The position numbers were made by a program, and so were the translations under genes. A stretch of 55,780 nt of DNA, taken from NCBI RefSeq assembly GCF_016924145.1, contig NZ_JAFFZO010000028.1:1-55780 (forward strand), in the 5' to 3' direction. Below, one piece after another: positions 9,105 to 18,970 of this stretch (positions within the stretch are counted from its first letter, which is position 1; each line of letters starts with the position of its first letter). The notes under the pieces were generated by a model. That model was given only the letters and a program-made list of their open reading frames with translations. It made no database searches and was not told the DNA's origin. This DNA comes from Amphritea pacifica (GTDB taxonomy: Bacteria; Pseudomonadota; Gammaproteobacteria; Pseudomonadales; Balneatricaceae).

Positions 9105-10978
9105 CAGGACTCTCCCTCAATCTCTTGAATACTATGCCCTTTGAGAGCATTTTTAATACTTTGATCCATCCGGCGTGCGGCAAAAAAATCACTGGCCTGG
9201 GATAATACACTCACCCCCTGCTCAATTGCTGAAGCATCGGAGCCGTTACGCAGCGCCTGCAGAATCGCCATCTGCTCACGCAGATGTTCCATCTCTTCAG
9301 CGGTTAGCAACTGCTCACCATCAGTCAGCATCGCCTGTTCCAGCGACACCAAAAGACGATCCGCTTCCACCTGCTGTTCACGCAGATTGCGCAGCGCCAT
9401 ATCATCTTCGGCAAAGCTATAGGATGCCTTCAGCATCTCAGCGATCTCATTATCATCCAGGCCGTATGAGGGCTTTACCTGGATCTCACTTTCAACACCG
9501 GTGGATAACTCTTTCGCTGACACCCCCAGCAAACCGTCCGCATCAACCTGAAAGGCCACTCTGATTTTAGCGGCCCCCGCCGCCATGGGAGGAATTCCCC
9601 GCAACACAAACTGAGCCAGCGAGCGACAATCATCAACCAACTCCCGTTCACCCTGAACCACATGAATCATCATCGCCGTCTGACCATCCTGATAGGTGGT
9701 AAACTCCTGCGCCCTGGCAACCGGTATTGAGGTATTACGGTGGATCACCTTTTCTGCCAGCCCGCCCATCGTTTCAAGTCCCAGCGAGAGCGGCAGAACA
9801 TCCAGCAGCAGCATCTCACTGTCCGGTTTGTTACCTGCCAGCACATCAGCCTGGATCGCCGCGCCCACAGCCACAACCCGGTCGGGATCAATATCGATCC
9901 GCGGTGCTCGCTCGAAAAAGCTTTCTACCCGACTACGCACAGCCGGCACCCGGGTGCTGCCGCCGACCATGACCACATCCTGCACCTCGCCAATAGTAAC
10001 ACCTGCATCTTTCAGTGTACGACGGCAGGCACGAATTGTTTTACTCACCAGTGGTTCAACCAGATCATCAAACAACGTCCGCGAAACCTCCAGCGAGATC
10101 TTCTGACCCGCATGATCCAGATCCACGGCCACCGCCGGATTATCGGTCAGTTGCTCTTTCACCCAGCGAGCTTTCTCAGTGAGATAACGGGATTCACCGG
10201 CAACCACCTCTTTACCGCCAAGCTGCTCCAGAAACCATCCCGCCAGCGCCAGATCAAAATCATCACCGCCCAGCGCACTATCACCACCGGTGGCGAGCAC
10301 CTCAAATACCCCTTTATTGAGACGCAGGATAGAGATATCGAAGGTTCCGCCACCCAGATCATAGACCGCGATCACTCCTTCGGCAGCTTTATCCAGACCA
10401 TAGGCCACCGCAGCCGCCGTCGGCTCATTCAGTAACCGCAGAACCTTGATACCCGCCAGCTGCGCCGCATCTTTAGTGGCTTGCCGCTGGGCATCATCAA
10501 AATATGCCGGAACGGTAATAACCGCACCTTCAAGCTCACCTTCCAATGAAGCCCGTGCCCGCGCCTTCAGTGTTCTCAGAATTTCAGCAGACACCTCAAC
10601 CGGGCTCTTATCCCCGGCGACTGTCTGCAGATATGGCATTCCACCCTCGTGCTCAGTGAAGCGATACACCGCCTCACCTTCCAGACCTTTAAGGTCATCA
10701 ACACCGCGTCCCATCAGGCGTTTAACCGATACAATAGTGTTAAACGGGTCTACCGATGCTTTCGACAGGGCAGCCTGACCAACCACCACACCCTGCTCGG
10801 TATACCGCACAACAGAGGGGAGCAGGTGGCTCCCGCCCTCATCCGGCAGCGTGGTTGATTCGCCACTACGCACAGCGGCAACCAGCGAGTTGGTTGTTCC
10901 TAAATCGATGCCGACCGCAAGCTTACGCTTGTGGGGCTCAGGACTTTGTCCCGGTTCTGCAATCTGCAATAACGCCAT
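9104..10978 (-). CDS. hscA: Fe-S cluster assembly chaperone HscA
   Basis: Specialised Hsp70 ATPase that acts with HscB to release clusters from IscU. The 624-residue protein shows the nucleotide-binding domain signatures [13 protein letters not shown] (about 22-34), [16 protein letters not shown] and [13 protein letters not shown], then the substrate-binding domain. It is shorter than DnaK and lacks DnaK's glycine-rich acidic tail. Nine bases separate it from hscB. Confidence 0.96.
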   Translation of the reverse strand: MALLQIAEPGQSPEPHKRKLAVGIDLGTTNSLVAAVRSGESTTLPDEGGSHLLPSVVRYTEQGVVVGQAALSKASVDPFNTIVSVKRLMGRGVDDLKGLEGEAVYRFTEHEGGMPYLQTVAGDKSPVEVSAEILRTLKARARASLEGELEGAVITVPAYFDDAQRQATKDAAQLAGIKVLRLLNEPTAAAVAYGLDKAAEGVIAVYDLGGGTFDISILRLNKGVFEVLATGGDSALGGDDFDLALAGWFLEQLGGKEVVAGESRYLTEKARWVKEQLTDNPAVAVDLDHAGQKISLEVSRTLFDDLVEPLVSKTIRACRRTLKDAGVTIGEVQDVVMVGGSTRVPAVRSRVESFFERAPRIDIDPDRVVAVGAAIQADVLAGNKPDSEMLLLDVLPLSLGLETMGGLAEKVIHRNTSIPVARAQEFTTYQDGQTAMMIHVVQGERELVDDCRSLAQFVLRGIPPMAAGAAKIRVAFQVDADGLLGVSAKELSTGVESEIQVKPSYGLDDNEIAEMLKASYSFAEDDMALRNLREQQVEADRLLVSLEQAMLTDGEQLLTAEEMEHLREQMAILQALRNGSDASAIEQGVSVLSQASDFFAARRMDQSIKNALKGHSIQEIEGES

Positions 10979-10987
10979 AGTATTTGT

Positions 10988-11527
10988 TTATTCGTCGAAT
11001 AGTTGATCTTCCAGAGCCTCAATTTCGCGGCCCAGCTTATCAAAAAACTGCATCTTTCTGACACAGACCGCAGCAGCTTCAAAAGATGATGGTGTCGATT
11101 GTTGATAATACTTATCAAACTGTTCACGCAGAGACCTCAGCTCCTGCTCAACCGTTGCCCTCAGAGCGTCCAGCTCAGCTTCAGGATCGGCTGTAGCCGA
11201 AATCTCTGCCAGCGATTCGCGCAGTTCCATCTGCTGCATCAGAAACATCGGATCAAGCTGCCGCTGGCTTTCAGAGAAGGTATCAAACCCTTTCAGCTTT
11301 AACAGGTACTGAGCGCGGGAAAGAGGATTTTTCAGCGTCGATACAGCCTCATTCAGATAGGCTGTATATTGTACCGAGAGCCTGCGTTCCCGGTCTGACA
11401 AGTGTGAAAAGCGGTCCGGGTGCAGGGTTTTCTGTAATTCCCGGCTGCGTTCAGACAGCGCCTGCAGGTCCAGTTGATACGTCACCGGCAGAGCTAAGAA
11501 TTCGAAATAGTTCTGGGTAATATCCAT
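10988..11527 (-). CDS. hscB: J-domain co-chaperone HscB
   Basis: J-protein that delivers IscU to HscA and stimulates its ATPase. The 179 residues have an N-terminal J domain with the HPD tripeptide in LHPDRFSH (about residues 37-39) and a C-terminal helical IscU-binding domain. Encoded between iscA and hscA as in the canonical isc operon. Confidence 0.95.
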   Translation of the reverse strand: MDITQNYFEFLALPVTYQLDLQALSERSRELQKTLHPDRFSHLSDRERRLSVQYTAYLNEAVSTLKNPLSRAQYLLKLKGFDTFSESQRQLDPMFLMQQMELRESLAEISATADPEAELDALRATVEQELRSLREQFDKYYQQSTPSSFEAAAVCVRKMQFFDKLGREIEALEDQLFDE

Positions 11528-11621
11528 TATCTAACCAGCAGGTGAAAAAAGAAGTGTTATACATTATCAAAGCGCTTTAATAAACAAGCGCTCAGATAAC
11601 AGTGGCGTAAAGAGGGAAGGC

Positions 11622-11945
11622 TCAGATATTAAAGCTTTCGCCGCAACCGCATTCGTTTTTGACGTTAGGGTTATTAAATTTAAACCCTTCATTCAACCCC
11701 TCTTTAACAAAGTCCAGCTCAGTACCATCAAGATAGAGAAGACTTTTCGGATCAATGACAACATTTACACCGTCAGACTCAAACACCTTATCTTCATCCT
11801 GAATATCATCAACAAACTCCAGCACATAGGCCATACCAGAGCAGCCCGATGTCCGCACGCCCAGACGGATGCCAAACCCGTGCCCCCGGGTTTTGAGGTA
11901 TTTGCTGACATGATCAGACGCTGCCGGTGTCATTGTAATTGCCAT
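11622..11945 (-). CDS. iscA: A-type iron-sulfur carrier IscA
   Basis: Carrier or scaffold that passes iron-sulfur clusters to apo-proteins. The 107 residues contain the three conserved cysteines: one in SGCSGM (about residue 35) and two in the C-terminal CGCG. A 94-base gap with no recognised signal separates it from hscB. Confidence 0.96.
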   Translation of the reverse strand: MAITMTPAASDHVSKYLKTRGHGFGIRLGVRTSGCSGMAYVLEFVDDIQDEDKVFESDGVNVVIDPKSLLYLDGTELDFVKEGLNEGFKFNNPNVKNECGCGESFNI

Positions 11946-11978
11946 GAATCCGATTTCTCCATTGAGCCCTTAGCTCTG

Positions 11979-12368
11979 TTATTGCTTTTTCGCCTGCTTC
12001 TCTTTGTAGTCGGCAACCGCGGCTTTAATTGCATCTTCAGCCAAGACTGAACAGTGGATTTTCACCGGCGGAAGAGCCAGCTCTTCTGCAATCTTAGTAT
12101 TTTTCAGTTCCTGAGCCTGGTCCAGAGTCATCCCCTTTACCCATTCGGTCACCAGAGAGCTGGAAGCGATGGCAGAACCACAACCATAGGTCTTAAACTT
12201 GGCATCTTCAATAATACCGTCATCACTGACCTTAATCTGCAGACGCATAACGTCACCACAAGCCGGTGCACCCACCATGCCTGTACCGATGTTATCATCC
12301 TGATCATTCATTTTGCCGACATTACGAGGATTTTCGTAATGATCGATAACCTGTTCACTATAAGCCAT
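11979..12368 (-). CDS. iscU: Iron-sulfur scaffold IscU
   Basis: Scaffold on which clusters are built from IscS-derived sulfur. The 129-residue protein has the three ligand cysteines in PACGDV, YGCGSA and KIHCSV, the conserved Asp in CGD, and the HscA recognition motif LPPVK. Length matches the family. Confidence 0.97.
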   Translation of the reverse strand: MAYSEQVIDHYENPRNVGKMNDQDDNIGTGMVGAPACGDVMRLQIKVSDDGIIEDAKFKTYGCGSAIASSSLVTEWVKGMTLDQAQELKNTKIAEELALPPVKIHCSVLAEDAIKAAVADYKEKQAKKQ

Positions 12369-12403
12369 AACGACCTCCTAAAGCAGTATTCACCTGATAA
12401 AGA

Positions 12404-13618
12404 TTAATGGTGAACCCATTCAACTTTGGTTAAATCCACACCGTCTTTATACATATCCCACAAAGGAGAAAGTTCACGGAGCTTACCTACCGCTGTGCGA
12501 ATCTCTTCGACAGCCTGATCAATATCCTCTTCAGTCGTAAAACGACCGATCGAGAAGCGAATAGAGCTATGCGCCATCTCATCATTCAATCCCAGAGCTC
12601 GCAGCACATAAGAGGGCTCCAGACTGGCAGAGGTACAAGCGGACCCGGAAGAGACCGCAAGATCTTTCAGCGACATCAGCAAAGATTCACCCTCAACATA
12701 GTTAAAACTGACATTCATATTGCCAATATAGCGCTGATTCTCGGAACCGTTCAGGTAGATCTCCTCCATATCGGATAGCCCCTCCCAGAAACGCTTGCGC
12801 AACGCGGTTATCCGCTCTTTCTCCTGGTGCATCTCGGCTTTGGCAATGGCCGCCGCTTCACCCATACCGACAATCTGATGAGTCGCCAGGGTACCGGAAC
12901 GCATGCCCCGCTCATGGCCTCCACCATGCATCTGCGCCTCCAGACGAACCCGTGGCTTACGGCGAACATAGAGTGCCCCCATCCCTTTTGGCCCATACAT
13001 CTTGTGGGCAGACAGAGAGATCAGATCAACCTTCATCTTGTCAACATCAATATCGACCTTACCAGCACTCTGCGCCGCATCGACATGCAACAGCACACCA
13101 TTGGCACGGGTAATTTCACCGATTGCCGCGATATCGTTGATCACACCGATCTCATTATTGACATGCATCAGCGAAACCAGAATAGTATCTTCACGCAGTG
13201 CATCAGCAACCGCTTGCGGCTGAATAATGCCCTCCTTATCAGGGTCAAGATAGGTCACTTCAAACCGTTCACGCTCCAACTGGCGGCAGGTATCCAGCAC
13301 CGCTTTATGCTCAATTTTGGAGGTGATGATGTGCCTGCCCTTCTTCTGATAGAAGTGCGCTACACCTTTTATCGCCAGGTTGTCAGACTCAGTGGCGCCC
13401 GAGGTCCAGACGATCTCCCGGGGATCGGCATTAAGCAGATCAGCAACCTGGCGACGCGCCGTTTCAACAGCCTCTTCGGCTTTCCAGCCGTACACATGTG
13501 AACGGGACGCCGGGTTACCGAAATTACCGTCCATAGTGAGACACTCAATCATTTTGTCCGCAACCCGGGGGTCTACCGGCGTAGTTGCAGAATAATCAAA
13601 GTAGATTGGTAATTTCAT
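12404..13618 (-). CDS. iscS: Cysteine desulfurase IscS
   Basis: PLP-dependent enzyme that converts cysteine to alanine and a persulfide used for clusters and thio-modified tRNAs. The 404 residues include the PLP lysine in [11 protein letters not shown] (near residue 206) and the catalytic cysteine in the loop [17 protein letters not shown] (near 328). The C-terminal IscU-docking tail ends WVHH. It lies 32 bases downstream of iscR. Confidence 0.97.
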   Translation of the reverse strand: MKLPIYFDYSATTPVDPRVADKMIECLTMDGNFGNPASRSHVYGWKAEEAVETARRQVADLLNADPREIVWTSGATESDNLAIKGVAHFYQKKGRHIITSKIEHKAVLDTCRQLERERFEVTYLDPDKEGIIQPQAVADALREDTILVSLMHVNNEIGVINDIAAIGEITRANGVLLHVDAAQSAGKVDIDVDKMKVDLISLSAHKMYGPKGMGALYVRRKPRVRLEAQMHGGGHERGMRSGTLATHQIVGMGEAAAIAKAEMHQEKERITALRKRFWEGLSDMEEIYLNGSENQRYIGNMNVSFNYVEGESLLMSLKDLAVSSGSACTSASLEPSYVLRALGLNDEMAHSSIRFSIGRFTTEEDIDQAVEEIRTAVGKLRELSPLWDMYKDGVDLTKVEWVHH

Positions 13619-13650
13619 TGTCTATACTTCTCCAAAACCTGAATCGCGGT

Positions 13651-14136
13651 TCAGGCTGTTACTTTTGCGGAAATAAGTGAATCTTCGAATGACGCCATAT
13701 GACCGCGCTCCTGCCGCTCAGCAACACTGCGAACGTCACTTCTTGCCATCAGATCAGCCAGTGATATCTGGCTTAAAAAGTCATGAATCTGGCTACTCAG
13801 ATCACACCACAAATGGTGTGTCAGACAGATATTACCATCATGACAACTGCCGGTGTGACCACAGCCAGTGGCATCAACTGACTCATTTACGGCATCAATC
13901 ACCTGCGCCACATCGATATCCTGCTGCTCACGGTTAAGCTGGTAACCACCACCAGGACCGCGTACACTACGTACCAGCTCGTTGCGGCGCAGCTTGGCAA
14001 ATAACTGCTCAAGATAGGACAGGGAGATACCCTGACGCTCGGAAATATCTGCCAGACTTACGGGTCCCTTTCCGGCATGTATTGCCAGATCAAGCATTGC
14101 TGTCACCGCATAGCGGCCTTTTGTTGTTAATCGCAT
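13651..14136 (-). CDS. iscR: Iron-sulfur cluster regulator IscR
   Basis: Rrf2-family transcription factor that represses the isc operon when loaded with a [2Fe-2S] cluster. The start at 14136 gives 161 residues beginning [17 protein letters not shown], the usual IscR N-terminus, and GGAGAG lies 7 bases upstream. The longer reading frame to 14235 would run through the promoter and is rejected. Cluster ligands are the cysteines in [19 protein letters not shown] together with the following His. Likely autoregulated through the boxes at 14190-14239. Confidence 0.95.
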   Translation of the reverse strand: MRLTTKGRYAVTAMLDLAIHAGKGPVSLADISERQGISLSYLEQLFAKLRRNELVRSVRGPGGGYQLNREQQDIDVAQVIDAVNESVDATGCGHTGSCHDGNICLTHHLWCDLSSQIHDFLSQISLADLMARSDVRSVAERQERGHMASFEDSLISAKVTA

Positions 14137-14181
14137 TACCAATCTCTCCGTCATTCTTCGTGGTTCAACGAAGCTGGTTGC

Positions 14182-14210
14182 ATTATGCAATAACCAACTA
14201 TTTTGGTCAA
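14182..14210 (-). promoter_or_regulatory. Predicted sigma-70 promoter of the isc operon
   Basis: On the minus strand -35 TTGACC (14210-14205) and -10 CATAAT (14187-14182) are separated by exactly 17 bases. The -35 element lies inside the promoter-proximal IscR box, so bound IscR would block RNA polymerase. The iscR start codon is 45 bases downstream of the -10. Confidence 0.75.
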
Positions 14211-14214
14211 CTAT
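14190..14214 (-). promoter_or_regulatory. IscR type-1 box, promoter-proximal
   Basis: The minus-strand sequence ATAGTTGACC AAAA TAGTTGGTTAT fits the known type-1 IscR consensus (ATASYYGACT RWWWY AGTCRRSTAT) with about three deviations. It overlaps the -35 hexamer. Type-1 sites bind cluster-loaded IscR. Confidence 0.75.
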
Positions 14215-14239
14215 TAAGCCGACTAAAACAGTCAACTAT
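14215..14239 (-). promoter_or_regulatory. IscR type-1 box, distal
   Basis: The minus-strand sequence ATAGTTGACT GTTTT AGTCGGCTTA matches the type-1 IscR consensus at all but the last two positions. It directly abuts the proximal box, so the two 25-base sites are in tandem without a spacer. Confidence 0.8.
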
Positions 14240-14271
14240 AGACAGATCAGCTACAACCCGTAGCACAACAC

Positions 14272-15006
14272 TCAGCGACGGCTACGTTTCTGTATTGCTG
14301 TCAACATTCCCCTGAGCACATTCACCTCGACCTTATCAGGTACCGCCCGCAATATCAGACGACGTAATCTTGGCATCAGATTACGCGGTTTCTGCGGATC
14401 GAGAAACTCAATCTCTGTCAGAGTCTGTTCAAGATGGCCAAACAACAGCTCAAGCTCGCGGTTTTCAGCCAGCTCCACATCCCACTCAGTCCCCCAGCGC
14501 GGCTTAACATCATCAACACCAAACACTTTCGCCATGCGTAGCTCATAACTGATAACCTGCACCGCCGCGGCGAGATTGAGCGAGCTGAACTGCTCATCTA
14601 CCGGAATATGGACATGCTGATGACAGCGCTGCAGCTCATCATTTGTCAGCCCCCGGTCTTCCCGCCCGAAGACAATCGCAACCCGGGTCGCTTCCGGCAA
14701 AGGTGCGACAATCGCCGCCAGTTCTCGCGGATTAACCAGAGGCCAGGGAATCGTCCGACTCCGGGCGCTGGTTCCCACTACCAGATGGCAATCCTCCAGG
14801 GCATCTTCAAGACTCTCAACTACCCTCGCCTGGGCGAGAATATCGCCGGCACCGGACGCCCGCGCCTCTGCATCAGCATGAGGGAACAGTTTCGGCTTCA
14901 CCAGGCAAAGATCAGACAGCCCCATATTTTTCATCGCCCGGGCAACACCACCGATATTTCCCGGATGGGTGGTATTCACCAACACGATTCGGACATTTTC
15001 CAGCAT
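14272..15006 (-). CDS. trmJ: tRNA (Cm32/Um32) methyltransferase TrmJ
   Basis: SPOUT-class enzyme that 2'-O-methylates position 32 of several tRNAs. The start at 15006 gives 244 residues beginning LENVRIVLVNTTHPGNIGGVARAM, aligning with known TrmJ N-termini; an in-frame ATG five codons earlier has no ribosome binding site. The SPOUT knot motifs VGTSARSR, IVFGREDRGLTNDEL and FSSLNLAAAVQVISYEL are present. It is divergent from suhB and upstream of iscR, as in Pseudomonas-like genomes. No cysE lies between trmJ and iscR. Confidence 0.93.
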   Translation of the reverse strand: MLENVRIVLVNTTHPGNIGGVARAMKNMGLSDLCLVKPKLFPHADAEARASGAGDILAQARVVESLEDALEDCHLVVGTSARSRTIPWPLVNPRELAAIVAPLPEATRVAIVFGREDRGLTNDELQRCHQHVHIPVDEQFSSLNLAAAVQVISYELRMAKVFGVDDVKPRWGTEWDVELAENRELELLFGHLEQTLTEIEFLDPQKPRNLMPRLRRLILRAVPDKVEVNVLRGMLTAIQKRSRR

Positions 15007-15074
15007 CTTTAACCCACCCATTGAAAAAAAGGGCGTATTTTATCAGATATTTTACAACTATTAATCCCGGACTG

Positions 15075-15103
15075 TTCTTTATATGACAACTGTTTTGTAT
15101 AAT
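15075..15103 (+). promoter_or_regulatory. suhB: Predicted promoter of suhB
   Basis: A perfect -10 TATAAT (15098-15103) is preceded at 17 bases by a weak -35 TTCTTT (15075-15080). It lies in the divergent trmJ/suhB interval, 33 bases before the suhB ATG. Confidence 0.55.
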
Positions 15104-15135
15104 GCGCGTTTTGCTTCCCTTACTGGTATTTACAG

Positions 15136-15948
15136 ATGCAACCGATGGTTAATATCGCCCTGCGCGGGGCTCGCGTCGCAGGTGAACAGATCACCCGTTC
15201 AGTCGAACGACTCGATCTGATCAAATCTGAACAATCAAGTGTTATCGAATTTCTCGAAGACACCTGCAAACAAGCTGAACGCACTATCGTTAACGCGATC
15301 CATAAGGCGTACCCAGAGCATCAGATCAACTGTGAATATACCGGCACACACAAACCTGAAGACCGGGTTTGTGATGTCATCTGGACAGTGAATCCGATCG
15401 ACAGTATCTCCAACTTTTCCAACGCCCTGCCAGTCTTTGCCCTGAGCATCGCCTGCCACCAGCGCGGCAAACTTGAACACGCCATTATCCTCAACCCGAT
15501 TACCGGTGAAGAGTTCACCGCCAGCCGGGGCAGAGGAGCACAACTGAACGGCAAACGTCTGCGGGTTAGCAATCGCAAACTCCTGGACAACTCCCTGATC
15601 GGCAGCGGTTTTTTTGGCCGCAGCAGTGACAAAGCCCACCTGGACAGCTTCCAGCAGATCTTCAAAAACATCACCCTGGAAAGCGGCAGCATCTACAGCG
15701 GCGGCTCACCTGCCCTGAACCTGGCATACACAGCGGCGGGACGACTGGATGGCTTTTTCCAGATCGGACTGAACCAGTGGGAGATGGAAGCGGGTATCCT
15801 GATGATCCAGGAAGCAGGCGGCCTGCTGTCCGACTTTACCGGCAACAACAACTTCATGAGCTCAGGCAACCTGGTCGCCGGCAATCCGAAAATTCTGAAA
15901 GCACTGCTGCAGAATATCCGCCCGGCTCTGAATGACGAACTAAAATAG
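15136..15948 (+). CDS. suhB: SuhB homologue with degenerate catalytic motifs
   Basis: Inositol monophosphatase-family protein; in E. coli SuhB also works in the NusA/ribosomal RNA antitermination complex. The 270 residues keep the SuhB start (QPMVNIALRGARVAG) and C-terminal half, but the metal-site motif normally DPLDGT reads NPIDSI (about residues 84-89). The usual EEG region reads CEYTG, and the usual WDxAAG reads WEMEAG. These changes should impair Mg2+-dependent phosphatase activity. The frame is intact and not a pseudogene by appearance. Divergent from trmJ, with a strong terminator downstream. Confidence 0.9.
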   Translation: MQPMVNIALRGARVAGEQITRSVERLDLIKSEQSSVIEFLEDTCKQAERTIVNAIHKAYPEHQINCEYTGTHKPEDRVCDVIWTVNPIDSISNFSNALPVFALSIACHQRGKLEHAIILNPITGEEFTASRGRGAQLNGKRLRVSNRKLLDNSLIGSGFFGRSSDKAHLDSFQQIFKNITLESGSIYSGGSPALNLAYTAAGRLDGFFQIGLNQWEMEAGILMIQEAGGLLSDFTGNNNFMSSGNLVAGNPKILKALLQNIRPALNDELK

Positions 15949-15988
15949 ACCGACTAATAAAGCAGCTTTCACATCGGCTGCTCACAGA

Positions 15989-16014
15989 AAACCGGGCATT
16001 GCCCGGTTTTTTTT
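15989..16014 (+). terminator. suhB terminator
   Basis: Perfect hairpin AACCGGGC-ATT-GCCCGGTT followed by eight T residues, 40 bases after the suhB stop. Confidence 0.92.
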
Positions 16015-16036
16015 AGTCTCAAAAAAATAACACCAG

Positions 16037-16080
16037 ACACAAAAAAGCCCGGCAAAGCGAAGTGCCGGGCTTTTTTGTGT
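16037..16080. terminator. Bidirectional terminator, purA side
   Basis: Long perfect inverted repeat: ACACAAAAAAGCCCGGCA on the left and its complement on the right around the loop AAGCGAAG. It lies between the convergent suhB and purA genes, 23 bases past the purA stop, and can terminate from both strands. With the preceding hairpin it makes a double barrier between the two gene blocks. Confidence 0.92.
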
Positions 16081-16102
16081 CTATAAATCTCAGAAAAGCA
16101 GA

Positions 16103-17407
<1,305 letters not shown>

Positions 17408-17430
17408 CTAGCGATTAATCAATCAAAAAT

Positions 17431-18612
17431 TTACAGGCTCTCGAGAACCCAAGTTCCATCCTGCTGCACCAACTGGTGGGTAAACTGCTGCGCATCTTCC
17501 ACAACCGTTTCATCCAGCATCGGCACAACACGCTCCCCCTGAGCTCTCAGCTTAGCCACAGCATCCAGCGCTGCAGAATCTTCAACAGCCGGAACCCGCA
17601 CCACTTTACGTGCAGGCTTATCTTCCAGGGCAGATAACTCAACAAGAGTTTTCAGATCAGCACTGAATCCGGTTGCCGGACGGGCACGACCAAAATCGCG
17701 CCCCACTTCATCATAACGACCACCTTTGGCAACCGCCTGTCCGAATGCCGGAACATAAGCAGCAAACACCACGCCCGTGTGGTAGTTATAGCCCCGCAAC
17801 TCACTCAGATCGAAATACAGATCCAGTTGGGGGTAACGCCGGGAGATCTGATCTGCAACGGCATCCAGATAATCCAGCGCATCCTTAATCATTTCAACGT
17901 CGGCAAAGCAGGTACGCGCCTTGTTCAGCACTTCACGTCCGCCATGCAGTGTTGGCAGTATAGTCAGATGAGTCTTAACACTTTCAGGAAGCCCGGAACC
18001 CGCCAGAAAGCGCGTTATCTCAGGCAGATCCTTACGTTGCAACAACTCGAAATACTCAGCTTCCTGATCTGCACTCAGTGCCGCCTCGCCCATCAAACCA
18101 CGGTAGATACCTACGTGACCCAGATCGAGACTCAGATCCTGATTAACCTGCATCGCATTCAGAGTTTCCACCATCAGCGAGATAATTTCCACATCGCTGG
18201 CGACACCGCTGTGACCAAACAGCTCAGCCCCCACCTGCAGAGGGTTTCGCGAGGCTAAAGGATTAGCTGGCAGAGTGTGTAATATGGTGCTGCAGTAACA
18301 GAAACGGACCGGTCCCTGATTGCTAAGATGGTTGGCATCAATGCGGGCCACCTGCTGAGTGATATCTGCGCGAATACCCAGCATCCGTCCGGTCAACTGA
18401 TCAGTGACCTTAAAGGTGTCCAGCTCCAGATCGCGTCCCACTCCGACAAGCAGAGAATCCAGATGCTCAATCAGCGGGGTCATCACCAACTCATAACCCC
18501 AGGTATCATAAAGATCCAGCAAACGCCGCCGCGCTGTCTCGACCTTTTGTGCCCGAGGCGGCAGCACCTCTTTGACGCCGTCTGGTAATAACCAGCGTTC
18601 TGCCAACGACAT
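17431..18612 (-). CDS. hisZ: ATP phosphoribosyltransferase regulatory subunit HisZ
   Basis: HisRS paralogue that activates the short form of HisG in histidine biosynthesis. The 393 residues show a class II synthetase-like core (VLPPRAQKVETARRRLLDLYDTWGYELVMTP near the N-terminus) but no tRNA-binding domain. It sits between yjeT and purA, the usual location in Pseudomonas-like genomes; its partner hisG is not in the window. Confidence 0.93.
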   Translation of the reverse strand: MSLAERWLLPDGVKEVLPPRAQKVETARRRLLDLYDTWGYELVMTPLIEHLDSLLVGVGRDLELDTFKVTDQLTGRMLGIRADITQQVARIDANHLSNQGPVRFCYCSTILHTLPANPLASRNPLQVGAELFGHSGVASDVEIISLMVETLNAMQVNQDLSLDLGHVGIYRGLMGEAALSADQEAEYFELLQRKDLPEITRFLAGSGLPESVKTHLTILPTLHGGREVLNKARTCFADVEMIKDALDYLDAVADQISRRYPQLDLYFDLSELRGYNYHTGVVFAAYVPAFGQAVAKGGRYDEVGRDFGRARPATGFSADLKTLVELSALEDKPARKVVRVPAVEDSAALDAVAKLRAQGERVVPMLDETVVEDAQQFTHQLVQQDGTWVLESL

Positions 18613-18635
18613 GTAACTCTCCGAAATACAGTGGA

Positions 18636-18833
18636 TCAGTTAAATATATAAAGCAGGATGACGCCAGCCATCATACTTACAAAACCTGTTATACGTAGCG
18701 CCCGGTCACTCACCAAAGCCAACTGATGAACCAGATTACGCCAGCGCTGTGGATAGAGAAAAGGCAAAACTCCCTCCATCACCAGCATCAGACAGAAGCC
18801 AATCAGTAACTGGTGCCAGAGTTCAGAATGCAT
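18636..18833 (-). CDS. yjeT: DUF2065 small membrane protein (YjeT)
   Basis: Uncharacterised inner membrane protein of 65 residues with two predicted helices, LLIGFCLMLVMEGVLPFLYP and GFVSMMAGVILLYIF. Start 18833 is chosen because GAGGTGGGTA immediately precedes that ATG; an ATG five codons upstream lacks a ribosome binding site. Conserved downstream of hflC and upstream of hisZ/purA; function unknown. Confidence 0.85.
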   Translation of the reverse strand: MHSELWHQLLIGFCLMLVMEGVLPFLYPQRWRNLVHQLALVSDRALRITGFVSMMAGVILLYIFN

Positions 18834-18867
18834 TACCCACCTCAACACAGCGGCACGGCCGCCACAT

Positions 18868-18892
18868 AAAAAAACCGGGTCAAAACCCGGTT
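18868..18892 (-). terminator. Terminator between hflC and yjeT
   Basis: On the minus strand AACCGGG-TTTTG-CCCGGTT is followed by a run of T residues. It lies only 35 bases before the yjeT start, so yjeT-hisZ-purA must be reached by readthrough or by a promoter overlapping this region. Upstream of it on the same strand an 8-bp stem (CCACGGAA/TTCCGTGG, about 18904-18941) forms a second hairpin in the hflC 3' region. Confidence 0.8.
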
Positions 18893-18970
18893 GCGGAATT
18901 CTACCACGGAACAGGTCAGTTAGTGCAGCCTATTCCGTGGATTTTTTATACTACAATCGGCGCATTGTGA

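Noticed and set aside
9740-10435. 231-residue plus-strand open frame opposite hscA
   Set aside because: Antisense to a complete Hsp70-family gene; no domain visible.
12827-13501. 224-residue plus-strand open frame opposite iscS
   Set aside because: Antisense to an intact IscS with all catalytic motifs; composition (His/Gln/Asn rich) is typical of a shadow frame.
14137-14235. N-terminal extension of iscR
   Set aside because: The extension would be translated from the promoter and IscR boxes; the downstream ATG has a proper ribosome binding site and matches known IscR starts.
15136-15948. suhB as a pseudogene because of the altered motifs
   Set aside because: The frame is full length, the fold-determining segments are conserved and it has a promoter and terminator; loss of catalysis fits better than decay.
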